Source: Denitrificimonas caeni DSM 24390
GTDB lineage: Bacteria > Pseudomonadota > Gammaproteobacteria > Pseudomonadales > Pseudomonadaceae
Direction of reading: 5' to 3'
DNA: 64,000 bases
NCBI RefSeq assembly: GCF_000421765.1
Contig: NZ_ATXQ01000007.1
Coordinates: 121,234 to 185,233, forward strand
The notes beneath the pieces were generated by a model, which saw only the letters and a list, made by a program, of their open reading frames with translations, was not told where the DNA came from and searched no databases. Shown here in pieces: positions 1 through 10,599 of the stretch. The first letter of the stretch is position 1; the number at the start of each line of letters is the position of its first letter. Made by a program: the position numbers and the translations under genes.

Positions 1-60
1 GATCCAAGCAATACTCAAAGCCACCAATAACCAAGCGGTTAACTCACCCAACGTTATCAT
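1..60 (-). CDS. Partial N-terminus of a putative membrane protein, cut by the window edge
   Basis: On the minus strand an ATG at 58-60 opens 20 codons that run to base 1 without a stop. The translation begins MITLGELTAWLLVALSIAWI, which is hydrophobic and resembles the first membrane segment of an inner-membrane protein. An AAGG sequence lies about 8 bases upstream of the ATG as a possible ribosome site. It is transcribed divergently from dnaA, and the 164 bases between them could hold both promoters. Too little is visible to name a family, and it may be a chance open frame. Confidence 0.35.
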   Translation of the reverse strand, partial: MITLGELTAWLLVALSIAWI

Positions 61-155
61 TTCTTTTACCTTGGTTATGTCCAATTTATCGCGACCCAGC
101 AGCGATGCTGGATCAATATGTAGCCTGTAAAAGTCTGCGCTATTTTTACCATGCC

Positions 156-164
156 TGTGGATAA
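156..164. promoter_or_regulatory. Perfect DnaA box upstream of dnaA
   Basis: TGTGGATAA, the complement of TTATCCACA, lies 60 bases before the dnaA start codon. A single perfect box here is typical of dnaA autoregulation. I see no DnaA-box cluster in 1-224 that would make this stretch an origin by itself. Confidence 0.7.
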
Positions 165-224
165 CTTTACCTCTGACGGCTACAATAGCCTGTCGTAATT
201 ACTATGTTTTATTGAGGGATCTCT

Positions 225-1727
225 GTGTCTGTCGAACTTTGGCTACAGTCTATCGATTTTTTACGCGATGAACTGCCTGCTCAGCATTTCAACACCTGGA
301 TCCGTCCATTACAAGTTGAAGCCGTCGGTGATGAACTGCATATTTTCGCACCGAATCGGTTTGTATTAGATTGGGTCAATGATAAATATATCAACCGCAT
401 TTTAGAGTTAATGGCCGAGCGTAATAATGGCGATGTTCCGCCTATTGCTCTGCAAATTGGTAGCAAGGGCAATGCCCGCACTAGTTTTAGTAGCGCACCT
501 AACATACCAACCCGCAGCCAATCTAACAGTCAAGTTTCTGCCGCGGCAACTGCAGCGCCTATCGCAGAGACTCTGGCTGCACAGGCCGAGGCGACTTCGC
601 AACAATCGACCACCAATCCAGCACCTGTGCCTATCCATAACGTTGCTCCTGCGCCCAGCACACCCGCAAGCGAGCGCGGCGTACCGGCAAAAGGCGCAAT
701 CAAGCACGTTAGCGCACTGAATCGCTCATTTACCTTTGATAGTTTTGTCGAAGGTAAATCGAACCAACTGGCGCGCGCTGCCGCTTGGCAGGTAGCTGAC
801 AATCCTAAGCATGGTTATAACCCGCTATTTTTGTATGGCGGTGTTGGTTTAGGGAAAACTCACTTGATGCATGCGGTTGGTAATCATTTACTGCAGAAAA
901 ACCCGAACGCAAAAGTCATTTATTTGCATTCTGAGCGCTTTGTAGCCGACATGGTCCGTGCCTTACAAAACAATGCGATCAATGAGTTTAAAAACTATTA
1001 CCGCTCAGTTGATGCGCTACTGATTGATGACATTCAATTCTTTGCCAAAAAAGAGCGCTCACAAGAAGAGTTTTTTCACACCTTTAATGCCTTACTCGAA
1101 GGTAATCAACAGGTCATTCTTACCAGTGACCGCTACCCGAAAGAAATTGACGGCCTTGAAGAGCGCTTAAAATCACGTTTTGGTTGGGGTCTAACGGTTG
1201 CTGTAGAGCCACCTGAACTAGAAACGCGCGTCGCTATTTTGATGAAAAAAGCCGAGCAGAGCAGGGTACAGCTCTCGCATGATTGCGCATTCTTTATTGC
1301 TCAGCGTATCCGCTCTAACGTTCGTGAACTAGAAGGTGCATTGAAACGCGTCATTGCTCACGCACACTTCACCAATGAACCCATCACAGTGGAACTGATC
1401 CGCGAATCACTGAAAGACCTATTGGCACTGCAAGACAAACTTGTCAGTATTGATAACATTCAGCGCACAGTGGCTGAGTACTACAAAATTAAAATTTCCG
1501 ATATTTTATCAAAACGTCGTTCACGCTCAGTGGCCCGCCCCCGTCAGGTGGCAATGGCTCTCGCCAAGGAAATCACCAATCACAGTTTGCCTGAAATTGG
1601 TGACGCCTTTGGTGGACGCGATCACACCACTGTTTTGCATGCTTGTCGGAAAATTGCTGAACTGAGCGAAACCGATGCGGACATCCGCGAAGACTATAAA
1701 AACCTACTGCGCACGTTAACGACATAA
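225..1727 (+). CDS. dnaA: Chromosomal replication initiator protein DnaA
   Basis: DnaA is the AAA+ ATPase that binds DnaA boxes, unwinds oriC and loads the replicative helicase. The 500-residue protein has the four expected domains. Domain I starts with the typical SVELWLQ segment, and a low-complexity Ala/Pro/Thr/Ser-rich linker spans about residues 90-155. The AAA+ core has Walker A GGVGLGKT near 205-212 and Walker [10 protein letters not shown] near 260-270. The C-terminal DNA-binding domain carries the signature [11 protein letters not shown] from about 463. The start is GTG at 225, supported by GAGGGA 6 bases upstream. It heads the dnaA-dnaN-recF-gyrB cluster, with dnaN 35 bases after the stop codon. 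One DnaA box upstream suggests autorepression. Confidence 0.98.
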   Translation: MSVELWLQSIDFLRDELPAQHFNTWIRPLQVEAVGDELHIFAPNRFVLDWVNDKYINRILELMAERNNGDVPPIALQIGSKGNARTSFSSAPNIPTRSQSNSQVSAAATAAPIAETLAAQAEATSQQSTTNPAPVPIHNVAPAPSTPASERGVPAKGAIKHVSALNRSFTFDSFVEGKSNQLARAAAWQVADNPKHGYNPLFLYGGVGLGKTHLMHAVGNHLLQKNPNAKVIYLHSERFVADMVRALQNNAINEFKNYYRSVDALLIDDIQFFAKKERSQEEFFHTFNALLEGNQQVILTSDRYPKEIDGLEERLKSRFGWGLTVAVEPPELETRVAILMKKAEQSRVQLSHDCAFFIAQRIRSNVRELEGALKRVIAHAHFTNEPITVELIRESLKDLLALQDKLVSIDNIQRTVAEYYKIKISDILSKRRSRSVARPRQVAMALAKEITNHSLPEIGDAFGGRDHTTVLHACRKIAELSETDADIREDYKNLLRTLTT

Positions 1728-1762
1728 CAGCAGTGCTAGCACTCTCACGCAAGGGAATAACC

Positions 1763-2866
1763 ATGCACTTCACCATCCAACGCGAAGCTTTGTTAAAACC
1801 GCTGCAACTGGTGGCCGGTGTTGTTGAACGCAAGCAAACCATGCCTGTGTTATCCAACGTCCTCCTGGTCATCGAAGGGCAGAACCTATCCATGACAGGT
1901 ACCGATACCGAAGTTGAACTGGTCGGCCGCATTACACTGCAAGAGCCAGCGCAAGCCGGTGAAATTACTGTACCGGCTCGTAAACTCATGGATATTTGCA
2001 AAAACTTACCGGCTGATGCAATGATCGACTTCAAAGTCGATGATCAAAAAGTGTTGATCAAAGCCGGTCGCAGTCGTTTTACTCTGACCACATTACCCGC
2101 CTCAGATTTCCCTTCGTCAGAAGAAACACCTGGTTCATTATGCTTTACCCTTGAGCAAAGCAGTGTCCGTCGCTTGATTGAACGCACCAGTTTTGCTATG
2201 GCGCAGCAAGATGTCCGTTATTACTTAAACGGTCTGATGCTCGAAGCTAAGCAAGGTCAATTACGCGCTGTCGCCACTGATGGTCACCGCTTAGCAATGT
2301 GCTCAGTACCCGCAGGCATTACCGAAGACATTCAGCACCAAGTCATCGTTCCGCGCAAAGGCGTTTTAGAATTAGCCCGTTTAATGACCGAAGACAGCGC
2401 AGAAGTCAGCATTATTTTTGGTAGCAACTACATTCGCGCAACCACTGATGAGTTCACCTTCATTTCTAAACTGGTTGACGGTAAGTTCCCTGACTATGAG
2501 CGAGTGCTACCCCGTGGCGGCGACAAAACTGTGCTGGCAGATCGTCAAAGCCTACGTGAAGCATTAAACCGTGCCTCTATTCTATCCAATGAGAAGTACC
2601 GAGGTATTCGTTGGCAGCTAGAGCCAAGCTTACTGAAAATCCAAGCCAATAACCCTGAGCAAGAAGTTGCAGAAGATGAAGTTACCGTAGACTACAGCGG
2701 CAGCACTTTAGAAATCGGCTTCAACGTTACCTATCTGCTCGACGTGCTCAGTGCCACCTCATCGGAGCAAATCAGCATTGTGCTATCAGACTCCAACAGC
2801 AGTGCATTAATTCAAGAGGCCGACAACGACAGTGCTTCTTATGTTGTTATGCCAATGCGTCTGTAA
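1763..2866 (+). CDS. dnaN: DNA polymerase III beta subunit (sliding clamp)
   Basis: DnaN is the ring-shaped processivity clamp that tethers DNA polymerase III and other repair enzymes to DNA. The 367-residue product starts MHFTIQREALLKPLQ and ends SYVVMPMRL, both characteristic of gammaproteobacterial beta clamps, and the length is normal. An in-frame start exists at 1733, but ATG at 1763 is preferred because AGGG lies about 8 bases before it and the protein then begins exactly where the family does. It lies between dnaA and recF, with 12 bases to recF, and is probably co-transcribed. Confidence 0.98.
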   Translation: MHFTIQREALLKPLQLVAGVVERKQTMPVLSNVLLVIEGQNLSMTGTDTEVELVGRITLQEPAQAGEITVPARKLMDICKNLPADAMIDFKVDDQKVLIKAGRSRFTLTTLPASDFPSSEETPGSLCFTLEQSSVRRLIERTSFAMAQQDVRYYLNGLMLEAKQGQLRAVATDGHRLAMCSVPAGITEDIQHQVIVPRKGVLELARLMTEDSAEVSIIFGSNYIRATTDEFTFISKLVDGKFPDYERVLPRGGDKTVLADRQSLREALNRASILSNEKYRGIRWQLEPSLLKIQANNPEQEVAEDEVTVDYSGSTLEIGFNVTYLLDVLSATSSEQISIVLSDSNSSALIQEADNDSASYVVMPMRL

Positions 2867-2878
2867 TCGTTATTTAGT

Positions 2879-6396
<3,518 letters not shown>

Positions 6397-6405
6397 GCAA
6401 TTTGC

Positions 6406-6410
6406 CCGCC
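6406..6410. repeat. Target-site duplication, gyrB-side copy (CCGCC)
   Basis: CCGCC immediately precedes the transposon end that begins TGTGGG. The same five bases immediately follow the other end at 23780-23784. A 5-bp duplication is the hallmark of Tn7-family insertion. Confidence 0.93.
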
Positions 6411-6480
6411 TGTGGGATCTCATCCTCCGTGATCTGAGATCTCACAACCGTGATCCGACGTCTCATCCTTCGTGAATTGA
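6411..6480 (+). repeat. Transposon right end with three abutting TnsB-type binding repeats
   Basis: After the terminal TGTGGG come three near-identical 21-22 bp units at 6416-6437, 6438-6458 and 6459-6480. Each has the form TCTCA, then a short variable part, then CCGTGAT or TCGTGAAT, then a purine-rich join. Closely packed TnsB sites are characteristic of the Tn7 right end; the opposite end here has spaced sites. Confidence 0.85.
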
Positions 6481-6525
6481 GGTTTGGAAAAGATAGGGAG
6501 TATCGATTCACAGAAAGTCTGAATC

Positions 6526-6556
6526 AAAAAAAAGGAACATGTAGTATTGTTCCTTT
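6526..6556 (-). terminator. Minus-strand intrinsic terminator inside the right end
   Basis: AAAGGAACA at 6531-6539 pairs with TGTTCCTTT at 6548-6556 across an 8-base loop. On the minus strand the stem is followed by a run of eight T (complement of 6526-6533). It would stop transcription leaving the element toward gyrB, or act as a folded element in both directions. Confidence 0.6.
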
Positions 6557-6637
6557 CGGGTTCAACAACTATCGATATTGGTGTTTTTACGGTGTTATCC
6601 CTCTTTTTTCGTTGAATACCTTTGAATCCAAAGCCTC

Positions 6638-6664
6638 GCCCCTCGATGGAGGGGCTATTTTATT
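6638..6664 (+). terminator. Plus-strand intrinsic terminator upstream of the first cargo gene
   Basis: GCCCCTC (6638-6644) pairs perfectly with GAGGGGC (6649-6655) around GATG and is followed by TATTTTATT. Because the insertion removed gyrB from its own terminator, this hairpin may now end gyrB transcription before the cargo. The 409-base gap 6397-6805 otherwise holds only the transposon end repeats and the upstream region of the NdpA-like gene. Confidence 0.65.
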
Positions 6665-6805
6665 GGTACTCGGCGCTCTGGCTTAACTTCGTAAAGGCTG
6701 ATACTTAGGCTTCTGGGGACAGCTTGCTTCCCAGCAGTAAGCTTGAAAATATAGTAGGCTGTTTTCTATCCAGCGACAGGACAAAAATTATAACAAGGTA
6801 GTGCG

Positions 6806-7900
6806 ATGCAGTTATTAAACCTAAATATTGACCGAATCATTATCCATCAGGTGTATCAAAGAGACGCGGAAGGCCAGAAAAAGGTTCCGATGCAGAGTCA
6901 TGAATTTACGCGATTTTCACATGACGCAATGGAAACGTTTAAGCAACGAGTGGTTGAGGCTCTTGGTGAGAGTTCACGTGCGGTGCAAATGGAAATTGTT
7001 CATCAGGAGCCTAAAGATTTACCACAGATTGTTGAAAGAGCAATAGATGAAGATGAGAGTACTTTTGCTGTGTCATCTTATGATTTCGCGACGTTACTCA
7101 CTGATGCACAACAGATGAAATCGATACCGGGCGGAATCGTTGTGGTGTTTACTGGTACTCAAGGTCACCCGGCGAAAAAGTTCTTAGGCATTATCAAAGC
7201 AGAAACTCATAGTGCTTACGAAAAAGAGGTTGATGATACAACAGGTGAAATTTCATTAAAGTACGTTGAAGAGGTGCTGCTGACACCTAGTTCAAAGTTG
7301 TACAAGACAGCCGGATTCTTTGAAAAAGCCAAATACAATTCGCCTTACAGCAACTTAAATGACAAGTGGGCGGTGATGGTGTCGGATTCACAGATCAACA
7401 AAGCTGGGGGTAAAGCGGCTGCAAGGTATTTTTACTCTGATTTTCTTGGTTGTGGTTATCCGCAAACCAGTGCAAGAACCACCAAGCAATTTTATGATGC
7501 TGCTAAGACGTTTATTTCGGGATTGGATGTTCCTGAGTCTAAGAAAAGTGACTATATCAATGCCCTAACCACGTACCTGAAAGTTGATACGTCCTCCTCA
7601 ATTGGCACTGCTGACTTTGCGTCAAAGTATTTTGAGCCAGACGTTCAGGATGCATTTTCGGAGCATATGGAGAGCGCCGGTATACCAACCGCTTCCTTTA
7701 CCAAGGATGTTGAGCATATATCAGATAGTCTAAAGTTCAGAAAAGTAAAAACCAGCAAAAATGTTAAGATCTCCGCACCGTCAGATTCCTTTAAGGATTT
7801 GATAACTATAACTACAATTGAAGGTGATGTAGATGAATCTGGGATGGCAGCGGAGTGGACCCAAGTGATTATCAAGGACAAGATAGTGAAGCAGGAATGA
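6806..7900 (+). CDS. NdpA/YejK-like nucleoid-associated protein (transposon cargo)
   Basis: This 364-residue protein resembles the 37-kDa nucleoid-associated family (NdpA/YejK, Pfam NA37) in its length and in the N-terminal pattern LNIDRIIIHQVYQRDAEGQ. It also has the acidic middle segment containing the AVSSYDF and YEKEVDD stretches. The family binds DNA non-specifically and its biochemical role is poorly known. No catalytic motif, signal peptide or membrane segment is visible. The start ATG at 6806 follows AAGG by about 7 bases. Its stop overlaps the next gene's ATG (ATGA at 7897-7900), so it is translationally coupled to a RelA/SpoT-domain protein. The pair sits at the cargo position next to the right end, where Tn7-like elements often carry defence genes. 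Family assignment is from recognition and is moderately sure. Confidence 0.7.
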   Translation: MQLLNLNIDRIIIHQVYQRDAEGQKKVPMQSHEFTRFSHDAMETFKQRVVEALGESSRAVQMEIVHQEPKDLPQIVERAIDEDESTFAVSSYDFATLLTDAQQMKSIPGGIVVVFTGTQGHPAKKFLGIIKAETHSAYEKEVDDTTGEISLKYVEEVLLTPSSKLYKTAGFFEKAKYNSPYSNLNDKWAVMVSDSQINKAGGKAAARYFYSDFLGCGYPQTSARTTKQFYDAAKTFISGLDVPESKKSDYINALTTYLKVDTSSSIGTADFASKYFEPDVQDAFSEHMESAGIPTASFTKDVEHISDSLKFRKVKTSKNVKISAPSDSFKDLITITTIEGDVDESGMAAEWTQVIIKDKIVKQE

Positions 7901-8880
7901 CGGAAGTCGAGTTTCAAACGAAGTGGAGCCAAGAAAAGCCGGTATACGATTCTTGGGGGCGTTTCATTGTCCAGCAAATTTGCGCTTCTTTAGAGGGTAA
8001 GGGGAAAGATTTAAGTACTTTTCTAAAACTACCAGCCAAACACCGCTTAAAAGATGAAAAATCGCTTATCGATAAAGCCTTTTACCGTGCAGGTAAGAAT
8101 TACGCAGACCCCTACAATGATATTGAAGATAAAGTCGGCGCAAGGTTTGTTGTGCTTGTTCTTGACGATATCGAACTAATTTGCGACATCATAAGATCAT
8201 CTGACCTTTGGTCATTTGATGCTTGTAAGCACTTTAACGAGGATAAAGAAAAGTCCCCTTTACTGTTTACATACCAGTCAGTTCACTTCGTTTTACGCCC
8301 CAAAAAAGCAATTACGTTTGATGGTATTGAAATACCAACTGATATCCCGTGTGAAGTTCAGATCAGAACGCTGCTCCAGCACGCGCATGCTGAATTAACC
8401 CATGATGCTATTTATAAAGCAAAAACAGCTATTAAACCCAAGGTTCATCGAACAGTTGCGAAGAGCATGGCGCTTATCGAAACAACGGATGCTTTTTTCA
8501 CTGAGGTCACTCAACAACTTAATCAGGGGCCAATAGATGAATTGGGTATTATTTCTAAGCTTGATGGTTTGTACTTCAGCTTTACAGGAATAAAGGCCGA
8601 AACCCAAAAATCTATCTTAACGATTCTGGACGAATTTGAGGATTTGGTTGACGATGAGCTTATTGGAAAAATTGAAGAGTTTGTCAAGAAGAATGCCGCG
8701 ATTCCCGAAATTATTAAGTCCAAATACAAAGAAAGTGCGGTTTATAAACAAAGCTCCGTTCTACTTATATATTGGATGCTGAAGCGCAAGAAAAGGAAGC
8801 TGCTTGATAACTGGCCATTAGACAGAAAAATGTTAATACCTCTAGCAAATGACCTTGGTGTAAGCACTCTAGAGGATTAA
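7897..8880 (+). CDS. RelA/SpoT-domain (p)ppGpp-synthetase-like protein (transposon cargo)
   Basis: The 327-residue protein has a RelA/SpoT nucleotidyltransferase domain over about residues 45-175. It shows the ATP-binding pattern R50-x-K52-x3-S56-x3-K60, the metal-site region IEDKVGARF (D78, R83), TYQSVHF (Y126, H130), and EVQIRT with the expected catalytic Glu at 153. All these residues are present, so pyrophosphokinase activity is plausible. There is no HD hydrolase, TGS or ACT domain. The C-terminal part (about 200-327) is helical and unrecognised. A GTG start at 7855 is possible, but ATG at 7897 is preferred because it forms a 4-base ATGA overlap with the NdpA-like gene. Alternatives are housekeeping small alarmone synthetase, or a toxSAS-type toxin whose neutraliser or sensor is the upstream protein. 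The latter is inference from pairing and location. Confidence 0.78.
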   Translation: MTEVEFQTKWSQEKPVYDSWGRFIVQQICASLEGKGKDLSTFLKLPAKHRLKDEKSLIDKAFYRAGKNYADPYNDIEDKVGARFVVLVLDDIELICDIIRSSDLWSFDACKHFNEDKEKSPLLFTYQSVHFVLRPKKAITFDGIEIPTDIPCEVQIRTLLQHAHAELTHDAIYKAKTAIKPKVHRTVAKSMALIETTDAFFTEVTQQLNQGPIDELGIISKLDGLYFSFTGIKAETQKSILTILDEFEDLVDDELIGKIEEFVKKNAAIPEIIKSKYKESAVYKQSSVLLIYWMLKRKKRKLLDNWPLDRKMLIPLANDLGVSTLED

Positions 8881-9132
8881 CGTGGGCAATATCACCAGCA
8901 GACTGAGCAATGATTGTCAGTAGAGGTGGTCAATTGGTACCGGCAGAAGGGCAATGCGTTCCGGCTGCACCAATGGAAGTCATTTAAATCATCTGCTGGG
9001 CTAATATGAGTGTTGTTAGCATAGAGTAAATGATTTCTAGAAATTAGGCGAAGACACATTAATAACTATAGCCGTTGGAGCGTTTCTGTCGTGTGCTACT
9101 AACGATTCAATCAAATTACCCTACAATGATTT

Positions 9133-9153
9133 ATCAAAGTATAACACTTTGAT
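9133..9153. promoter_or_regulatory. Inverted repeat, candidate operator or terminator
   Basis: ATCAAAGT-N5-ACTTTGAT is a perfect 8-bp dyad. It is followed by TTTTAT, so it could terminate transcription from the left. Its AAGT...ACTT core recurs in the dyad at 9684-9701 on the other side of the Xre gene, which favours an operator role. Confidence 0.45.
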
Positions 9154-9198
9154 TTTTATAGTATGTTTTCTGAATTATCTTTTGATTTCCCTCCTTCA

Positions 9199-9217
9199 GT
9201 TACCTTATTCTGGTAAC
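9199..9217. promoter_or_regulatory. Inverted repeat GTTACC-N7-GGTAAC before the Xre gene
   Basis: This perfect 6-bp dyad ends 28 bases upstream of the regulator's start codon. A smaller palindrome (GTTCC-C-GGAAC, 9229-9239) overlaps the ribosome-site region. The position suits autoregulation by the downstream HTH protein. Confidence 0.4.
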
Positions 9218-9245
9218 AAATTAACCTCGTTCCCGGAACATATTG

Positions 9246-9632
9246 ATGACTCCATTTGGATTGTATTTGGAATCACTAAGGAGAAGTCGTCAGTTGCAAC
9301 AAGTTCAGCTGGCTGACCACCTTGGTGTGAACGCCTGCTACGTGAGCGCAATGGAAAACGGGAAGAAAGGCCCGCCTTCACAGCAAGTCCTAAGCAAGTT
9401 GGTAGCGGCACTGAAGCTGGATGCTGAAGAACAAGAAACGCTCTGGGACAAAGTAGACCAGTCTCAGCGAACGATTCGACTACCGGATAATGCAACACTG
9501 GAAGAGTACGCCCTGATGCGTGACCTACGTCGTCACCTGGGTGCTTTGAGTTCAGACAAAGTGAACGTTATTCGTAACATACTGAATATGGATGTCAGGC
9601 CAAAGTCTGGTGTCGAGATCAGGAGTATTTGA
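9246..9632 (+). CDS. Xre-family HTH transcriptional regulator of the transposon
   Basis: This 128-residue protein has an N-terminal Cro/C1-type helix-turn-helix, roughly residues 5-60 (LRRSRQLQQVQLADHLGVNACYVSAMENG pattern). A short C-terminal helical part suggests dimerisation. A TTG codon at 9243 precedes the ATG at 9246; the ATG is preferred, with GGAAC 6 bases upstream as a weak ribosome site. It lies between the NdpA/RelA cargo and tnsA in the same direction, and dyad repeats flank it on both sides. The likely role is control of the tns operon or of the neighbouring cargo. That role is inferred from position only. Confidence 0.85.
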   Translation: MTPFGLYLESLRRSRQLQQVQLADHLGVNACYVSAMENGKKGPPSQQVLSKLVAALKLDAEEQETLWDKVDQSQRTIRLPDNATLEEYALMRDLRRHLGALSSDKVNVIRNILNMDVRPKSGVEIRSI

Positions 9633-9683
9633 TGGCTTAAAAACAAAACGGGACAACCCGTAAGGACTGCCCCGCTGTGCTAG

Positions 9684-9701
9684 TGTAAGTTGATACTTAC
9701 G
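9684..9701. promoter_or_regulatory. Dyad TGTAAG-N6-CTTACG upstream of tnsA
   Basis: The repeat lies about 105 bases before the tnsA start. It differs from the GacA-box consensus TGTAAG-N6-CTTACA at only the last base, but it also contains TAAGT-N4-ACTTA, a core shared with the dyad at 9133-9153. Operator for the adjacent Xre protein is the more economical reading. A short hairpin ACGGG-ACAA-CCCGT lies at 9649-9662. Confidence 0.4.
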
Positions 9702-9807
9702 ACGTCAGAATCAAAAGTATCCCTTTTCCCTGCCCCGCGCGCAAGAACTCCTAAGTAACCTAACCATAAACAGTAATTTCTATTACCTCTAGGGGTAAGG
9801 CTTTTTC

Positions 9808-10599
9808 ATGTCTTTTAAACATACCGTGGTTCCATTTGGAACCCATCGGGGGGCCAGGCTATGCCTGAAATCGGCTCCTCAGCCATCTGTAGTGCGTGCA
9901 AGAGAGCCGGTTAGACCAACCGCTGGCAAAGTCGTGGGTTTCCTACCTTCAGTAAAGAACAAGCGTCAAGTTGCCTGGGAGTCGCAGCTTGAGAAGAAGG
10001 CCTGTTTGCTTTTTGAGTTCTCTCCCGTAGTGGCCAGTTACAGGGAGCAACCAATAACCATCAGCTTTCCGAGCGGCGGCTGTATCCGAAAGTATACCCC
10101 GGACTTTGAATTACAGCTGAACACCGGCCAACGGATCTACGTTGAAGTGAAGCCTGCCAGTAAGTTAGCTGATGATGAGCTGAAGGCGAAGTTCCGCGAT
10201 ATAGACGCCTTCTGGCGGCAGCATGGCTGTTACTTCATCGTCATAACAGATGCGGAGCTGAATCAGCCCGTCAGGCAGAGCAATCTATCTTTCCTAAGAC
10301 CTTATCTTTCACATCAATGCAGTGATGATGTGATCGGACAGGCCAGGTTGTGGCTGTCATCTCATCAAACCGTAACTCTTGATGAACTTACAAACTTCAT
10401 TGGGTCACTCAGCGGTGCCTACGCTTTGCTCGCACAAGGCCATATTACATTCGACCTGGATCGACCCATTGATCTCGACTCATTACTAACTATCCAGCCT
10501 GAAGGATCAACTAATGAAACTTGCCTCTTTGCATACCGGACTTCACCTGACTTTGAACGATGTGCCTTTCATGATCAGCCGAATATTAGAGGGAGGTGA
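9808..10599 (+). CDS. tnsA: Tn7-like transposase endonuclease subunit TnsA
   Basis: TnsA cuts the 5' ends of the element so that, with TnsB, it is excised for cut-and-paste transposition. The 263-residue protein shows the restriction-endonuclease-like active-site pattern: WESQLE (E58/E62), YTPDFE (D99) and VEVKPA (E113, K115), in the right order and spacing. The C-terminal part after about residue 165 matches the TnsA region that contacts TnsC. Its length is close to Tn7 TnsA. The gene begins the tnsABCD operon and overlaps tnsB by 86 bases. With an intact nuclease site the element should move by cut-and-paste rather than by cointegrate formation. Confidence 0.93.
   Translation: MSFKHTVVPFGTHRGARLCLKSAPQPSVVRAREPVRPTAGKVVGFLPSVKNKRQVAWESQLEKKACLLFEFSPVVASYREQPITISFPSGGCIRKYTPDFELQLNTGQRIYVEVKPASKLADDELKAKFRDIDAFWRQHGCYFIVITDAELNQPVRQSNLSFLRPYLSHQCSDDVIGQARLWLSSHQTVTLDELTNFIGSLSGAYALLAQGHITFDLDRPIDLDSLLTIQPEGSTNETCLFAYRTSPDFERCAFHDQPNIRGR

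Larger units (their letters stand above)
8881..9245. other. Non-coding stretch upstream of the Xre regulator
   Basis: This 365-base gap has no convincing gene. At about 8915-9006 there is a short open frame that reads VNWYRQKGNAF and ends at TGA, possibly the relic of a lost cargo gene; it has no start or ribosome site I can support. The half near the regulator is AT-rich and holds two inverted repeats (9133-9153 and 9199-9217), listed separately. Confidence 0.5.

Noticed and set aside
6450..6686. A 78-codon open frame just after gyrB
   Set aside because: It overlaps the transposon end repeats and both terminator hairpins, has no ribosome site and no recognisable family.
7855..7896. Upstream GTG start for the RelA/SpoT-domain protein
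   Set aside because: It would overlap the NdpA-like gene by 46 bases, whereas ATG 7897 gives a standard 4-base ATGA coupling.
9684..9701. GacA box upstream of tnsA
   Set aside because: It has one mismatch to the consensus and shares its core with another dyad beside the Xre gene. No sRNA-like unit with GGA repeats follows, so an Xre operator is preferred.
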